A stretch of DNA of 45,825 bases from UBA5004 sp964342515 (GCA_964342515.1 CAYFFP010000004.1:1-45825), one strand, 5' to 3'. Positions 30,518 through 39,271 are shown, counted from the first letter of the stretch. The notes: a model not told the origin generated them from the sequence alone. Made by a program: numbers and translations.

Positions 30518-32098
30518 ATGAAATACAAAGTCTGCATATTGGCGGCCGGTATCGGTTCTCGCATGGGGGACATTTCTGACCATATCCACAAAGGAATATT
30601 GCCGGTAAATAATAAGGCAGTCATCTCATATGTCGTCGAAAAATTTCCTATAAATGTAGAATTTGTGGTAGCGGTAGGGCATAAAAAAGACACTGTAATT
30701 GATTATTTAAAGCTTGCTTATCCTAAGCGTAAATTTATCTTCGTAGTGATCAAAAAATTCGTTGGTCCCGGTACCGGACCTGGGTACTCTCTCTTGGCTT
30801 GCGAGAAGCACCTACAATGCCCGTTCATTTTTACAACATCGGATACTATTGTGGCTGAAGATATTCCTCTTCCTAATCAAAATTGGATGGGTATCGCCCC
30901 AGTCCATGAGACCAAGCCGTATTGCACTGTCAGAATTAGGAATAATGCTATCTACGAGCTGGATGATAAGACTAAAAACGACAATCATTTCGCCTTTATA
31001 GGGTTAGCAGGTATCAAGGATTATTCAGTTTTCTTCAACGCCCTTAAGCAGAATAAAAAGGCTATTGCGGGCGAGATACAAGTGTCAAATGGTTTCAAGG
31101 CGCTCATTGGAAAACACCTGGTACCGATAGGATTCACTTGGTTTGATACTGGCACTCTTGAGAATTATATAGAGACCAACAAGAATTTCTCCGGTGAAAA
31201 CAAATTCGATTTCAGTAAGGGTGATGAATTTCTTTATTTTGTTAACGACAGAGTTATAAAGTTTTTTGCTGACCGTTCAATAACTGATAAACGTCATATT
31301 CGCGCTAAGACTGTACTTCGAGGGCTTACGCCGAAAATCGAAGCCCGGCGCGGGCATTTTTATTCGTATAAGAAAGTGAATGGCCACACTCTTTATAGTG
31401 TCTTGAATGCGAGTTTGGCCGGAGAATTTCTACTTTGGGCCAAGAAGTATCTTTGGAAGAAGTTGAAACTCTCTCCCAAACAGCAAAAGGCCTTCCAAGA
31501 AGCGATGGTCAAATTCTACAAGGATAAGACGAAAGAAAGGGTGGCCGCTTTCGAAAAGAAAAAAGGCGAGAAGGAGGTCGGATTTATCAACGGTGCCAAA
31601 GTGCCTTCGACCAAAGAATTGTTAAATAAAGTAAATTGGGAACATTTAACCGCAGGCGAACCGGCCAACTTCCACGGCGACTTGCAGTTCGATAATATCC
31701 TTGTTAATCCTAAGGCGAGGAATGCCAAGGATAAATTTATTCTGCTAGACTGGCGGCACGAATTCGGCGGCCTAGTTGAGGTAGGAGATCTCTATTACGA
31801 TTTAGCCAAACTTTATGGCGGCATGGTTATTTCTTACCCACTCATTAAAGAAGGGATGTTCTCGGCTAATACTGACGGCAAAGAAGCTTTCTATCACTAT
31901 TTTGTGAAGAACGACCTCATAGAAGCGCGCGAACATTACGAAGATTTCCTACTTGCGAACGGCTATGATTTAAAAAAGGTGAAGACTCTAACGGCCATCA
32001 TCTTCCTCAATATGGCGCCTCTCCACAATGCGCCGTTCGATGAAATGCTCTCTTACATGGGTCGGTCCATGCTTCATAAAACGCTTCAGGTGCGCTAA
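30518..32098 (+). CDS. Sugar nucleotidyltransferase fused to an APH-type kinase
   Basis: A 526-residue two-domain protein. Residues 1 to about 230 are a nucleotidyltransferase: VCILAAGIGSRMG (4-16, the NTP loop with GxGxR), then KGILPVNNKA, FIFTTSDTIV and FDTGTLENY. From about 240 to the end is an aminoglycoside-phosphotransferase/choline-kinase-like domain, with FHGDLQFDNILV (the HGDxxxxN catalytic loop) and ILLDWRHEFGG (the DxD/DFG position). It may phosphorylate a sugar and then activate it to a nucleotide sugar, as FKP does with fucose, though the domains here differ. The frame opens at 30476, but the hairpin lies there; ATG 30518 follows a -10 box. It ends seven bases before the GatZ-like gene. 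Confidence 0.82.
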   Translation: MKYKVCILAAGIGSRMGDISDHIHKGILPVNNKAVISYVVEKFPINVEFVVAVGHKKDTVIDYLKLAYPKRKFIFVVIKKFVGPGTGPGYSLLACEKHLQCPFIFTTSDTIVAEDIPLPNQNWMGIAPVHETKPYCTVRIRNNAIYELDDKTKNDNHFAFIGLAGIKDYSVFFNALKQNKKAIAGEIQVSNGFKALIGKHLVPIGFTWFDTGTLENYIETNKNFSGENKFDFSKGDEFLYFVNDRVIKFFADRSITDKRHIRAKTVLRGLTPKIEARRGHFYSYKKVNGHTLYSVLNASLAGEFLLWAKKYLWKKLKLSPKQQKAFQEAMVKFYKDKTKERVAAFEKKKGEKEVGFINGAKVPSTKELLNKVNWEHLTAGEPANFHGDLQFDNILVNPKARNAKDKFILLDWRHEFGGLVEVGDLYYDLAKLYGGMVISYPLIKEGMFSANTDGKEAFYHYFVKNDLIEAREHYEDFLLANGYDLKKVKTLTAIIFLNMAPLHNAPFDEMLSYMGRSMLHKTLQVR

Positions 32099-32104
32099 GG
32101 TAAA

Positions 32105-33121
32105 GTGATGCAAAAAGCTCTCAAGAGCGCCAAACCTGAACTCGCTATCGGTCCAATGAGCTCGGAGATAGTGGAGACGGTCTTCTACTACTCAAACTTC
32201 TTCCGGCAGTCGCTGATGCTCATCGCTTCCAAGAACCAAGTTGACTACAATGGCGGCTATGTTAACGACTGGACGACCGATGAATACATGGATTTCGTGA
32301 AGAAGATGAGGAAGCTTTATCCTTTGGCGAATGTGAAGATCTGCCGAGACCACTGCGGGCCGGGCTTTAATGGCAATTATGATATCAAAGACGTCTATCG
32401 AACTATTAGAACTGATATTAGGGCAGGTTTCGACCTCATCCACATAGACTTATGCCACTTTCAAGGTTCTCACGATGAGAGACTCGAAGCATCTAGGAAA
32501 GCGGTGGAATATTGCTTAGAGCTCAACCCCGACATAGAACTCGAGATTGGCACCGACGAGAACCAAGGCACCAATTACAGTCTGCCAAACATCCAAGAAT
32601 GGGAGCGAGAGATCGATTTCTTCCAGAAGTTTTGCAAACCGACATTTTATGTAGTGCAGACAGGCAGCTTAGTTATGGAGATAAATCAAGTTGGCAATTT
32701 CAATAAATCTTTCACAGAAAAAGTTTCTAAACTCATAAGGTCAAAAGGTCTTAAGCTCAAAGAACATAATGCGGATTATCTGACCAAAGAACAGATTAAG
32801 GACAGAGTGGGTCTGGTAGATGCTATGAATATCGCACCGCAGTTGGGAGTAATACAGACCATGACAGTACTCTCTCGCTGTCTTATATATGGTATTCCAA
32901 CAGAGAAGTTTTTTCTCGAAGCCTACAACGGTGGTAAATGGAAGAAGTGGATGAAGGATAATAGTCCGGAGAATAAAATGCTGTGTTGTCTTATCGCCGG
33001 GCATTATCATTTCAACTCAAAAGCTTACAAGGAAATTGTTCGACAATTGGCCGATCGGGAGAACATAAAAGAAGTTATCATGAACTCGATTGTGATGGTA
33101 ATTCAACATTATGTTAGTTGA
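32105..33121 (+). CDS. GatZ/KbaZ-like tagatose-bisphosphate aldolase family protein
   Basis: A 338-residue TIM-barrel-type protein similar to GatZ/KbaZ. Family-like parts are LIASKNQVDYNGGYVNDWT (about 41-59), CRDHCGPGF (the GDHxGP site), LIHIDLCHF (the IHLD site) and LEIGTDENQG (the IGTE site). GatZ/KbaZ are called non-catalytic partners of tagatose-bisphosphate aldolase, yet keep these pocket residues; no GatY/KbaY partner is seen. Beside a KdsC-like phosphatase and a nucleotidyltransferase-kinase it may act alone as an aldolase that builds an unusual sugar. AAGG ten bases upstream is a weak ribosome site. Relatives are about 420 residues, so this copy is short. Confidence 0.78.
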   Translation: MMQKALKSAKPELAIGPMSSEIVETVFYYSNFFRQSLMLIASKNQVDYNGGYVNDWTTDEYMDFVKKMRKLYPLANVKICRDHCGPGFNGNYDIKDVYRTIRTDIRAGFDLIHIDLCHFQGSHDERLEASRKAVEYCLELNPDIELEIGTDENQGTNYSLPNIQEWEREIDFFQKFCKPTFYVVQTGSLVMEINQVGNFNKSFTEKVSKLIRSKGLKLKEHNADYLTKEQIKDRVGLVDAMNIAPQLGVIQTMTVLSRCLIYGIPTEKFFLEAYNGGKWKKWMKDNSPENKMLCCLIAGHYHFNSKAYKEIVRQLADRENIKEVIMNSIVMVIQHYVS

Positions 33122-33175
33122 CCTGAATTATGCATAAGCACATACTTAAGATTAATTTAATATTAATAAAATAAA

Positions 33176-34165
33176 ATGAAAAAGATCGGTCTGGTGATAC
33201 AGGGGCCGTTCATTTCCATTGGCAGAACGGGAGACAGGATGCATGAGAATCCGGAGAATCTCATGGCGAAAGAAGGCATTGTCCACTATGACTGTCGGGA
33301 GAATATCAATAGAACAATAAGAGAATTCGGGCATCTCTTCGATGAGATAGTTGTCTCTACTTGGGACAATGAAATTAAATCGGGAGAAAGTTTTACCGGA
33401 GCGAAACTTATTTCCGCCCCAGACCCGGGAGGAATTAAGTGGGATAGGGTATATAAAGATAACAATAAGCACCGGCAGTTTATCAGTACTCTGAATGGTA
33501 TTTTGGAGTTGGAAAAAAATGGTATTGAGTATGTGGTAAAGACTCGTACTGATATTTATCTTGATTTGGAAAAACTGCTCGAATCGTTCTTCGCCAACAA
33601 TACGAGGAAAATCGGAGCCGCTGTCGTTCATCCGCCCAACTTTCTCATCCACGATCTTTACTTTGTTGCCGAACTCAAAACTCTGAAAGATTTCTGCCAA
33701 GCAATACTTGCCTACGACAAGTTTGAATTTATTCCCTCCGTGCACAGGGAAATTGTTTTGAAGCCGGCCTATGTTCTGTATAGGAAGGAAATCGACGTGA
33801 AGGATTCCGCCTACTTCCCGAACTTCCCGCCTGACGGAGTGAGCGGAGAAACGCGGAAAGTTTTTAACTACATGTTCGACAATGTTTTCTTCTCTCTGGC
33901 GCCGGCAATATGGAAGGGAACTCTGTGGCGGGGAACTCATTTCTCCGAAGACCATTTCGCAAATCTGCTCGGCTCGAAGGATAAGCAACAGAGAAGATAT
34001 AATCTGCCGGCTCTGATTACCACCGACTGGGAGTGCTACTTCGCTTTCCGCAAAGGATTTTTCGGCGCAGAGACTTCCTATCCGGATAAAATAAAAATTA
34101 GCATCGGCAGGTTCGGCTGGCGGCTGTGGAATTTAATCCGCAAGATGGTACGATACTTCCTATGA
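33176..34165 (+). CDS. WavE-like LPS/polysaccharide synthesis protein
   Basis: A 329-residue protein with the WavE signature: GLVIQGPF (5-12), NINRTIREFGHLFDEIVVSTWDNE (about 42-65), a DPG-containing loop, YVVKTRTDIYLD (about 121-132) and a conserved SEDHFAN near the end. WavE is a putative glycosyltransferase of the Vibrio LPS core; its reaction is not well known. The charged TRTD resembles the metal-binding motif of GT-A enzymes. The gene follows an AT-rich gap of 54 bases, which may hold its own promoter, and overlaps the next gene by four bases (ATGA). It should act on the same glycan as the sugar module before it. Confidence 0.82.
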   Translation: MKKIGLVIQGPFISIGRTGDRMHENPENLMAKEGIVHYDCRENINRTIREFGHLFDEIVVSTWDNEIKSGESFTGAKLISAPDPGGIKWDRVYKDNNKHRQFISTLNGILELEKNGIEYVVKTRTDIYLDLEKLLESFFANNTRKIGAAVVHPPNFLIHDLYFVAELKTLKDFCQAILAYDKFEFIPSVHREIVLKPAYVLYRKEIDVKDSAYFPNFPPDGVSGETRKVFNYMFDNVFFSLAPAIWKGTLWRGTHFSEDHFANLLGSKDKQQRRYNLPALITTDWECYFAFRKGFFGAETSYPDKIKISIGRFGWRLWNLIRKMVRYFL

Positions 34166-36015
34166 CTAAAGACAACTTGAAGTGGGTTATTTTTGTGGGC
34201 CTTTTCGCCATTCCGTTCATCCCGTTTCTAGTCTCCTCCGAATTCTTTTTCCCTTTCATCACCACCAAAGCCTTTGCGTGGAGAATTATCGTGGAAATAG
34301 TTTTTGCTTTCTGGCTGGTCCTAGCCCTGCTTGATCCGCAATATCGGCCGAAGAAATCCCCCATTCTTTACGCGGTATTCGTTTTTATTGCCGTTATCGG
34401 CATTGCCAATATCTTCGGTGTCGCTCCGGTGAAAAGTTTCTGGAGCAATTACGAGCGCATGGAGGGATTCATCTCGCTTCTTCATCTGGGCGCGTTCTTT
34501 CTGGTGATAAGTTCGGTTTTCCGCGAAGTTGAGTGGAAGAGATGGTGGAACACCTCGCTTGTCGCCTCGGCTCTCATGGTCTGCTACGCGCTCTTTCAAG
34601 TATTGGGTGTTCTCCGGCCGTCACAATCAGACGCCAGAGTGGATGGCACTTTCGGCAACGCGATATATCTGGCGGTCTACCTTCTGTTCCACATTTTCGT
34701 GGCGCTCTTCTTTATGTACCGCGAGAGAAAGAATACAATGCTCGTGTATCTTTACGGTCTCCTCATTATCTTCCAGCTTTTCATTCTTTATTACACGGTA
34801 ACCCGCGGCGCCATCTTAGGACTCTTGGGCGGCCTCTTAATACTTGCTCTGCTTAATGTCAAAAATAGAGAAGAGCCGATAATCAGAAAATTAAGCATCG
34901 CCGCCCTTGCCGGACTGGTTATTCTCTCCGGCGGCTTTTTCTTCGCCCGCGATACGGAATTTGTCAAAGAGAGCCCGGTGCTCTCTCGTTTCGCCACGCT
35001 TAACGTAACGGACTTGAAAACACAAGGCCGCTACTTCATCTGGCCGGTGGCGCTTAAGGGCATTGCCGAGCGCCCGATTCTCGGCTGGGGACAGGATAAC
35101 TTCAACTACGTTTTCCAGAAGCATTACACTCCGGAAATGTATCGTCTTGAGCCGTGGTTTGACCGCGCCCACAACGTCTTCTTGGATTGGGCGGTGGCCG
35201 GAGGAATAATCGGCTTCTTACTCTATCTTTTGCTTTACGCGATACCTCTCTACTCCCTTTGGAGCCGCAAATACGGATTCTCCGAGGTCGAGGGGTCGAT
35301 ACTCATCTCGGCCTTGGCGGCATACGCCTTCCATAACTTCTTTGTCTTCGACCATCTGGTAAGCTACGTTCTTTTCTTCTCGCTTCTCTCATACTTGCAC
35401 AGCCGCGCCGGTACGGTTCCGCTATGGCAAACTTCTTCAGCCGAACCGGTTGTTAAGAACATTATAACGCCGGCCATTATTGTTTTTCTCACCTTCACTC
35501 TTTATTTCGTCAACATAAAACCGATGATGGCGAACACCTCGCTCATCAGGGTGCTCCGATCTCTTCAGGCGGGTCTCGCCTCGACGACTATGGAGAATTT
35601 CGAGAAAGCCTACGGCACTTCCCGTCTGGGGCGTCCGGAAGTGGTGGAACAGTTGTCGGCGTATTCGCTGGTCTTGCTCGCTACCGATCTTCCGATAGAA
35701 GAGCGGAATCGTTTTTTCAATTTTGCCAGAAGCGCCATGGCTGAACAGGCAAGTAAAATGCCCTACGATGCGAGATATCAGATGGTACTCGGCTCGTTTC
35801 TTGCTATGACCGGTTCCACCAATGAAGGCGTTACGCATCTTTTGCGCGCCCACGAACTCTCGCCTAATAAGCAACAAATTTATCTCGAGCTTGGGAACGC
35901 CTATCTCTTGAACGGTGATAAGGAAAAGGCAGTCGAGGTGCTCTCGGAGCTTGCAGAAATTTCTCCCGCGCATCGCGCCGAAGCGGAAGGATACGTAGAG
36001 CAGATCCAAAAATAA
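34162..36015 (+). CDS. O-antigen polymerase/ligase (Wzy/WaaL-like) with TPR tail
   Basis: A 617-residue protein. About 12 hydrophobic segments lie in residues 1-430. The Wzy_C/WaaL region shows RFATLNVTDLKTQGRYFIW, AERPILGWGQDNFNYVF and WFDRAHNVFLDWAVAGGIIGFLLY; the DRAHNVFLD loop is the periplasmic mark. Residues about 450-617 form TPR-like helices (MVLGSFLAMTGSTNEGVTHLLRAHEL, IYLELGNAYLLNGDKEKAVEVL). It would join repeat units outside the membrane or attach glycan to an acceptor; the TPR part may hold partners. ATG 34162 overlaps the WavE stop; an in-frame ATG at 34126 lies inside the WavE gene. An AT-rich hairpin ends the transcript. Confidence 0.9.
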   Translation: MTKDNLKWVIFVGLFAIPFIPFLVSSEFFFPFITTKAFAWRIIVEIVFAFWLVLALLDPQYRPKKSPILYAVFVFIAVIGIANIFGVAPVKSFWSNYERMEGFISLLHLGAFFLVISSVFREVEWKRWWNTSLVASALMVCYALFQVLGVLRPSQSDARVDGTFGNAIYLAVYLLFHIFVALFFMYRERKNTMLVYLYGLLIIFQLFILYYTVTRGAILGLLGGLLILALLNVKNREEPIIRKLSIAALAGLVILSGGFFFARDTEFVKESPVLSRFATLNVTDLKTQGRYFIWPVALKGIAERPILGWGQDNFNYVFQKHYTPEMYRLEPWFDRAHNVFLDWAVAGGIIGFLLYLLLYAIPLYSLWSRKYGFSEVEGSILISALAAYAFHNFFVFDHLVSYVLFFSLLSYLHSRAGTVPLWQTSSAEPVVKNIITPAIIVFLTFTLYFVNIKPMMANTSLIRVLRSLQAGLASTTMENFEKAYGTSRLGRPEVVEQLSAYSLVLLATDLPIEERNRFFNFARSAMAEQASKMPYDARYQMVLGSFLAMTGSTNEGVTHLLRAHELSPNKQQIYLELGNAYLLNGDKEKAVEVLSELAEISPAHRAEAEGYVEQIQK

Positions 36016-36037
36016 TTTTTTTTACGAAAATTATTTT
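36008..36037 (+). terminator. AT-rich hairpin after the polysaccharide locus
   Basis: AAAATAATTTT (36008-36018), seven bases, AAAATTATTTT (36027-36037), overlapping the last codons. It is a weak stem of A-T pairs only, with a following T-rich end, and marks the end of the glycan genes. Confidence 0.5.
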
Positions 36038-36043
36038 TGAAAG

Positions 36044-36052
36044 TTATCCACA
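36044..36052. promoter_or_regulatory. DnaA box (perfect consensus)
   Basis: TTATCCACA, identical to the consensus DnaA box, in the non-coding stretch 36038-36146. A single copy only. Confidence 0.45.
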
Positions 36053-36130
36053 CATTGCGCGTCTTAACTATTGTGTGTGCACGTCGTAAGTAAGATAATT
36101 AATACAAGCGCAGAGAAATTAAAAACTGCG

Positions 36131-36136
36131 TACAAT
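36131..36136 (+). promoter_or_regulatory. -10 box before the basic peptide
   Basis: TACAAT ends 10 bases before ATG 36147; no clear -35. Confidence 0.45.
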
Positions 36137-36146
36137 CATTAATTCA

Positions 36147-36206
36147 ATGGCAAAGAAAAGAAAGACATCAAAAAAGAAGAAGAGCTCACGCAAGAAGCGA
36201 GCTTAG
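36147..36206 (+). CDS. 19-residue Lys/Arg-rich peptide
   Basis: MAKKRKTSKKKKSSRKKRA: 12 of 19 residues are Lys or Arg, with only Ser, Thr, Ala and Met besides. It has a -10 box ten bases upstream and a strong terminator 11 bases after its stop, so the unit looks like a real stand-alone gene. It resembles the tails of histone-like or ribosomal proteins and would bind nucleic acid. Chance is possible because AAG/AAA/AGA runs are common in A-rich DNA. Confidence 0.55.
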   Translation: MAKKRKTSKKKKSSRKKRA

Positions 36207-36216
36207 TTTTGTTGTC

Positions 36217-36258
36217 AAAGAAAAAAGTCCCGACCCGCAAGTCCGGACTTTTTTCTTT
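36217..36258 (+). terminator. Terminator between basic peptide and secA
   Basis: AAAGAAAAAAGTCC (36217-36230) pairs with GGACTTTTTTCTTT (36245-36258): 14 bp around a 14-base loop. A and T tracts allow action in both directions. Confidence 0.85.
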
Positions 36259-36265
36259 GGAAATA

Positions 36266-36274
36266 TGCTAAAAT
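36266..36274 (+). promoter_or_regulatory. Extended -10 promoter of secA
   Basis: TGC-TAAAAT (36266-36274), 10 bases before ATG 36285, with the preceding terminator T run where a -35 would lie. No Shine-Dalgarno fits in between. Confidence 0.6.
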
Positions 36275-36284
36275 AGCTTTCCAT

Positions 36285-38714
36285 ATGGCTTTATTTCCTG
36301 GTATTTTCGGTTCTCCGGAAGAGAAAAAGCTTAAGAATTGGCAGGTAGTTGTCGCAAAAGTAAATGCACTCGAGCCGGAATTCGAGAAACTCTCGCCAGA
36401 AGGGCTCAAAAATAAAACTGCGGATTTCAAAGAGCGCATAAGTAATGGCGCCTCGCTTGATGGCATTATTCCGGAAGCGTTCGCCGCCGTGAGGGAAGCG
36501 GCCAAGAGAACGCTCGGTCAGCGGCACTTCGACGTCCAGATTCTGGGCGGATTGGCAATGTATCACGGCGGCATTGCCGAGATGAAAACTGGCGAAGGCA
36601 AAACGCTGGTTGCCACTTTACCCGCCTATCTCGTGGCTCTCGAGGGCAAGGGTGTGCACATTGTTACCGTCAACGATTATCTCTCTCGCCGCGACGCCGT
36701 CTGGATGGGACAAATTTATGATTATCTCGGGCTCTCCGTCGGAGTATTGAATCATGCCGAATCGTTTATTTATGATGAGAGGCATACGAACAAAGATAAA
36801 ACACGAGACGAGACAGGCGCGTTCCACGTTGTGCACGAATTCTTAAGGCCCGTCGGGAAGCAGGAAGCGTATGCCGCGGATATTACCTACGGCACAAATA
36901 ATGAATTCGGCTTCGACTACCTGCGCGATAATCTGGTCGCCGATACGCGGCAGTTGAGTCAGCGGGACTACCACTACGCCATCGTTGACGAGATCGACTC
37001 GATTCTCATCGATGAAGCGAGGACTCCCCTGATTATCTCCGGCTCCGTAGGCAGCGCCGGAGAACTCTACGAGCGCTTCGCGAAAATCGCCCGAACTCTC
37101 GAAGATAACGCCGACTACTCCGTCGATGAGAAGCTTCGCGCCATAACGCTAACCGACCAAGGGATAGACAAAGCGGAGAAAGCGCTCGGCATAGAAAATA
37201 TTTATACCGAAGGCGGCGTGAAGTACGTGCATCACTTGGAGACTGCCGTTAAAGCCAAAGCGCTCTACCGTCGGGATAAAGATTACGTCGTCAAAGATGA
37301 CGAAGCGGTCATCGTTGACGCCTTTACCGGCCGGCTCCAGCCGGGGCGAAGATGGTCGGAAGGGCTCCATCAGGCCATTGAAGCCAAGGAAGGAGTAAGG
37401 ATTAAGGAAGAGAGCCGAACCTTCGCCTCCATTACCTTCCAAAACTATTTCCGCATGTACAAAACCTTATCAGGCATGACCGGTACGGCCGCCACTTCCA
37501 AAGAAGAGTTTTATAAGGTTTATGGGCTGGAAACCTACATCATCCCTACTCATCGTCCGATTGCCCGCAAAGACCACGGCGATCTGATTTTCCAAACCTT
37601 CGCCGGCAAGATGAAGGCGGTAGTTAAAAAAGTGGAGGAGTTAAATAAGAAGGGCCAGCCGGTGCTTATTGGTACGGTGTCTATAGAGCATAATGAATTA
37701 CTTTCGGATTATTTGAAGAATGCCGGCATAAAACATGAGGTTCTTAATGCCAAAAATCACGAAAGAGAAGGTGAGCAAATAGCCCAAGCTGGTCGTAAGG
37801 GGTCCGTGACTGTAGCCACCAACATGGCCGGTAGAGGAATAGATATCAAACTAGGAGGAGTACCGAGTACTAGAGATGAGTACGAGGAAGTAAAACAGCT
37901 TGGTGGGTTATTTGTCCTTGGTACCGAGCGGCACGACGCGCGGCGCATAGACAACCAGCTGCGCGGCCGCTCGGGCCGGCAGGGAGACCCCGGCGAGACG
38001 CAATTCTTCGTCTCGCTCGAGGATACGCTCATGAGAATCTTCGCCGTCGATGCCATCAAGAGCGTGATGGGTCGCTTCAACATTCCGGAAGACGAGCCGA
38101 TTGAGAATAAGCTCATCACCAGTTCTCTCGAGAAGGCGCAGGAAAAGATCGAGGGCTTCAACTTCGACTCGAGAAAGCATGTGCTCGAATTCGACGACGT
38201 TCTGAACTTCCAGAGGAAAATTATTTACGGCCGGCGGCGGAAGATTCTTCTGGGTTCCGCGGAGGAAATAAAAGAATATCTTCTTGAGACCGGAGCAGAT
38301 GTGTCAAAGCTCGACTTCGACATCGCGGCGGTAGTCGAGGTTTTGCGGCGCATTGTTCTTCAGACCATTGACGTCTTCTGGGTGGACCATTTGGAGATGA
38401 TGGAATATCTGCGCTCCTCCGTTAATCTGCGCGCTTACGGCCAACGGGACCCCTTGGTAGAGTACAAGAAAGACGGCTTAAGATTTTTCAGAGAGATGGA
38501 GGTAGCGATTAAAAAACAAATTTCAGAGTTTGTGGCGGCATTGGATGTTGAAGCGCTAAAGCGGGCGACCAAACTTTCTCAAACCTCACCCAACCCTCTC
38601 CTTGCTCAAGGAGAGGGTGGGCGTAGCCCGGGTGAGGTGAAACTCGGTCGGAATCAGCCCTGCTGGTGCGGTTCGGGCAAAAAGTTTAAAAAATGCCATG
38701 GAGCAAACGCTTGA
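36285..38714 (+). CDS. secA: Preprotein translocase ATPase SecA
   Basis: An 809-residue motor that drives unfolded proteins through SecYEG. Visible: Walker A GEGKT (103-107), TVNDYLSRRDA, ITYGTNNEFGFDYLRDN, DEAD-type IVDEIDSILIDEARTPLIISG (about 231-251), GMTGTAATSKEEF, ATNMAGRGIDIKLG, and GRSGRQGDPGETQFFVSLED. The C-terminus has the zinc site CWCGSGKKFKKCHG (C793, C795, C804, H805). Relatives have about 830-900 residues; here the helical wing region between RRRKILL and VLRRIVLQTIDVFWVDHLE is cut to about 40 residues. The linker before the zinc tail holds a 54-base palindromic element read in frame (38584-38637). Confidence 0.97.
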   Translation: MALFPGIFGSPEEKKLKNWQVVVAKVNALEPEFEKLSPEGLKNKTADFKERISNGASLDGIIPEAFAAVREAAKRTLGQRHFDVQILGGLAMYHGGIAEMKTGEGKTLVATLPAYLVALEGKGVHIVTVNDYLSRRDAVWMGQIYDYLGLSVGVLNHAESFIYDERHTNKDKTRDETGAFHVVHEFLRPVGKQEAYAADITYGTNNEFGFDYLRDNLVADTRQLSQRDYHYAIVDEIDSILIDEARTPLIISGSVGSAGELYERFAKIARTLEDNADYSVDEKLRAITLTDQGIDKAEKALGIENIYTEGGVKYVHHLETAVKAKALYRRDKDYVVKDDEAVIVDAFTGRLQPGRRWSEGLHQAIEAKEGVRIKEESRTFASITFQNYFRMYKTLSGMTGTAATSKEEFYKVYGLETYIIPTHRPIARKDHGDLIFQTFAGKMKAVVKKVEELNKKGQPVLIGTVSIEHNELLSDYLKNAGIKHEVLNAKNHEREGEQIAQAGRKGSVTVATNMAGRGIDIKLGGVPSTRDEYEEVKQLGGLFVLGTERHDARRIDNQLRGRSGRQGDPGETQFFVSLEDTLMRIFAVDAIKSVMGRFNIPEDEPIENKLITSSLEKAQEKIEGFNFDSRKHVLEFDDVLNFQRKIIYGRRRKILLGSAEEIKEYLLETGADVSKLDFDIAAVVEVLRRIVLQTIDVFWVDHLEMMEYLRSSVNLRAYGQRDPLVEYKKDGLRFFREMEVAIKKQISEFVAALDVEALKRATKLSQTSPNPLLAQGEGGRSPGEVKLGRNQPCWCGSGKKFKKCHGANA
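38584..38637. repeat. Three-stem palindromic element in secA
   Basis: Outer stem CCTCACCC (38584-38591)/GGGTGAGG (38630-38637). Inside it are ACCCTCTCCTTG (38593-38604)/CAAGGAGAGGGT (38607-38618) and GGGC-GTA-GCCC (38619-38629). Total 54 bases, a multiple of three. It is translated as TSPNPLLAQGEGGRSPGE in the linker between the SecA body and the zinc tail. Confidence 0.9.
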
Positions 38715-39270
38715 TTTTATCCGGGTGGTGCAGCAGGTGGTGCTTAATCCCACTTTCGGGAGCGCCATCGCTCTTTTCTTCGTCTCGTTTTTAAACGAGT
38801 TTCTTGTCGTCCTGCCTTACGCGGTAATCTTGGCCGGCCAGCTATTTTTTCTCGATGACCCTCTGACTTTAGCTTTCGTCAGCAAACTTTTCATCTTTGT
38901 AGCTTTGCCCGTGGGAGTCGGAGCGGCTCTCGGTTGTGTGCCGGTGTATGTACTTTCTTATTATGGCGGCCGGCCGCTTATCAACAGATTCCAAAAATAT
39001 CTCCGTTTCAGTTGGCATGACGTCGAGAAGTTGAGTCGGCACTTTAGAGGCGAGCGGTATGACGATATTGTCTTCCTGCTTTTGCGTTCGATACCGATAT
39101 TGCCGTCTCTGCCTTTAAATGTTGCCGCGGGAGTGCTCCGTATGCCTTTTATGTCTTACTTCGTCTTAACCGCAGTCGGATTTATCGTCAGGATGATGCT
39201 GACCCTTCTGATCGTTGGATTGGGGATAGAGAGTTTGTCGAATTTCCTTATTTTCTTATATACTGATTGA
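38698..39270 (+). CDS. VTT/DedA-like membrane protein
   Basis: A 190-residue membrane protein with about five hydrophobic segments. The VTT (SNARE-associated, DedA-like) features are LPYAVILAGQLFF and the glycine-rich VGVGAALGCVPVYVLSYYGGRP, then RSIPILPSLPLNVAAGVLRMPFMSYF, which matches the family's R-x-[IV]-P re-entrant loop. DedA proteins are linked to lipid-carrier recycling and membrane stability. The start lies 17 bases inside secA, so the two are co-translated. A thiol-redox pair follows directly. Confidence 0.75.
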   Translation: MEQTLDFIRVVQQVVLNPTFGSAIALFFVSFLNEFLVVLPYAVILAGQLFFLDDPLTLAFVSKLFIFVALPVGVGAALGCVPVYVLSYYGGRPLINRFQKYLRFSWHDVEKLSRHFRGERYDDIVFLLLRSIPILPSLPLNVAAGVLRMPFMSYFVLTAVGFIVRMMLTLLIVGLGIESLSNFLIFLYTD

Positions 39271-39271
39271 T

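Noticed and set aside
33152..33988. 278-residue reading frame on the - strand
   Set aside because: It is antisense to the WavE-like gene, has no family-like motifs, and the + frame has a clear signature and gene overlaps.
35437..36009. 190-residue reading frame on the - strand
   Set aside because: Antisense to the TPR part of the polymerase/ligase gene; basic, low-order composition and no start context.
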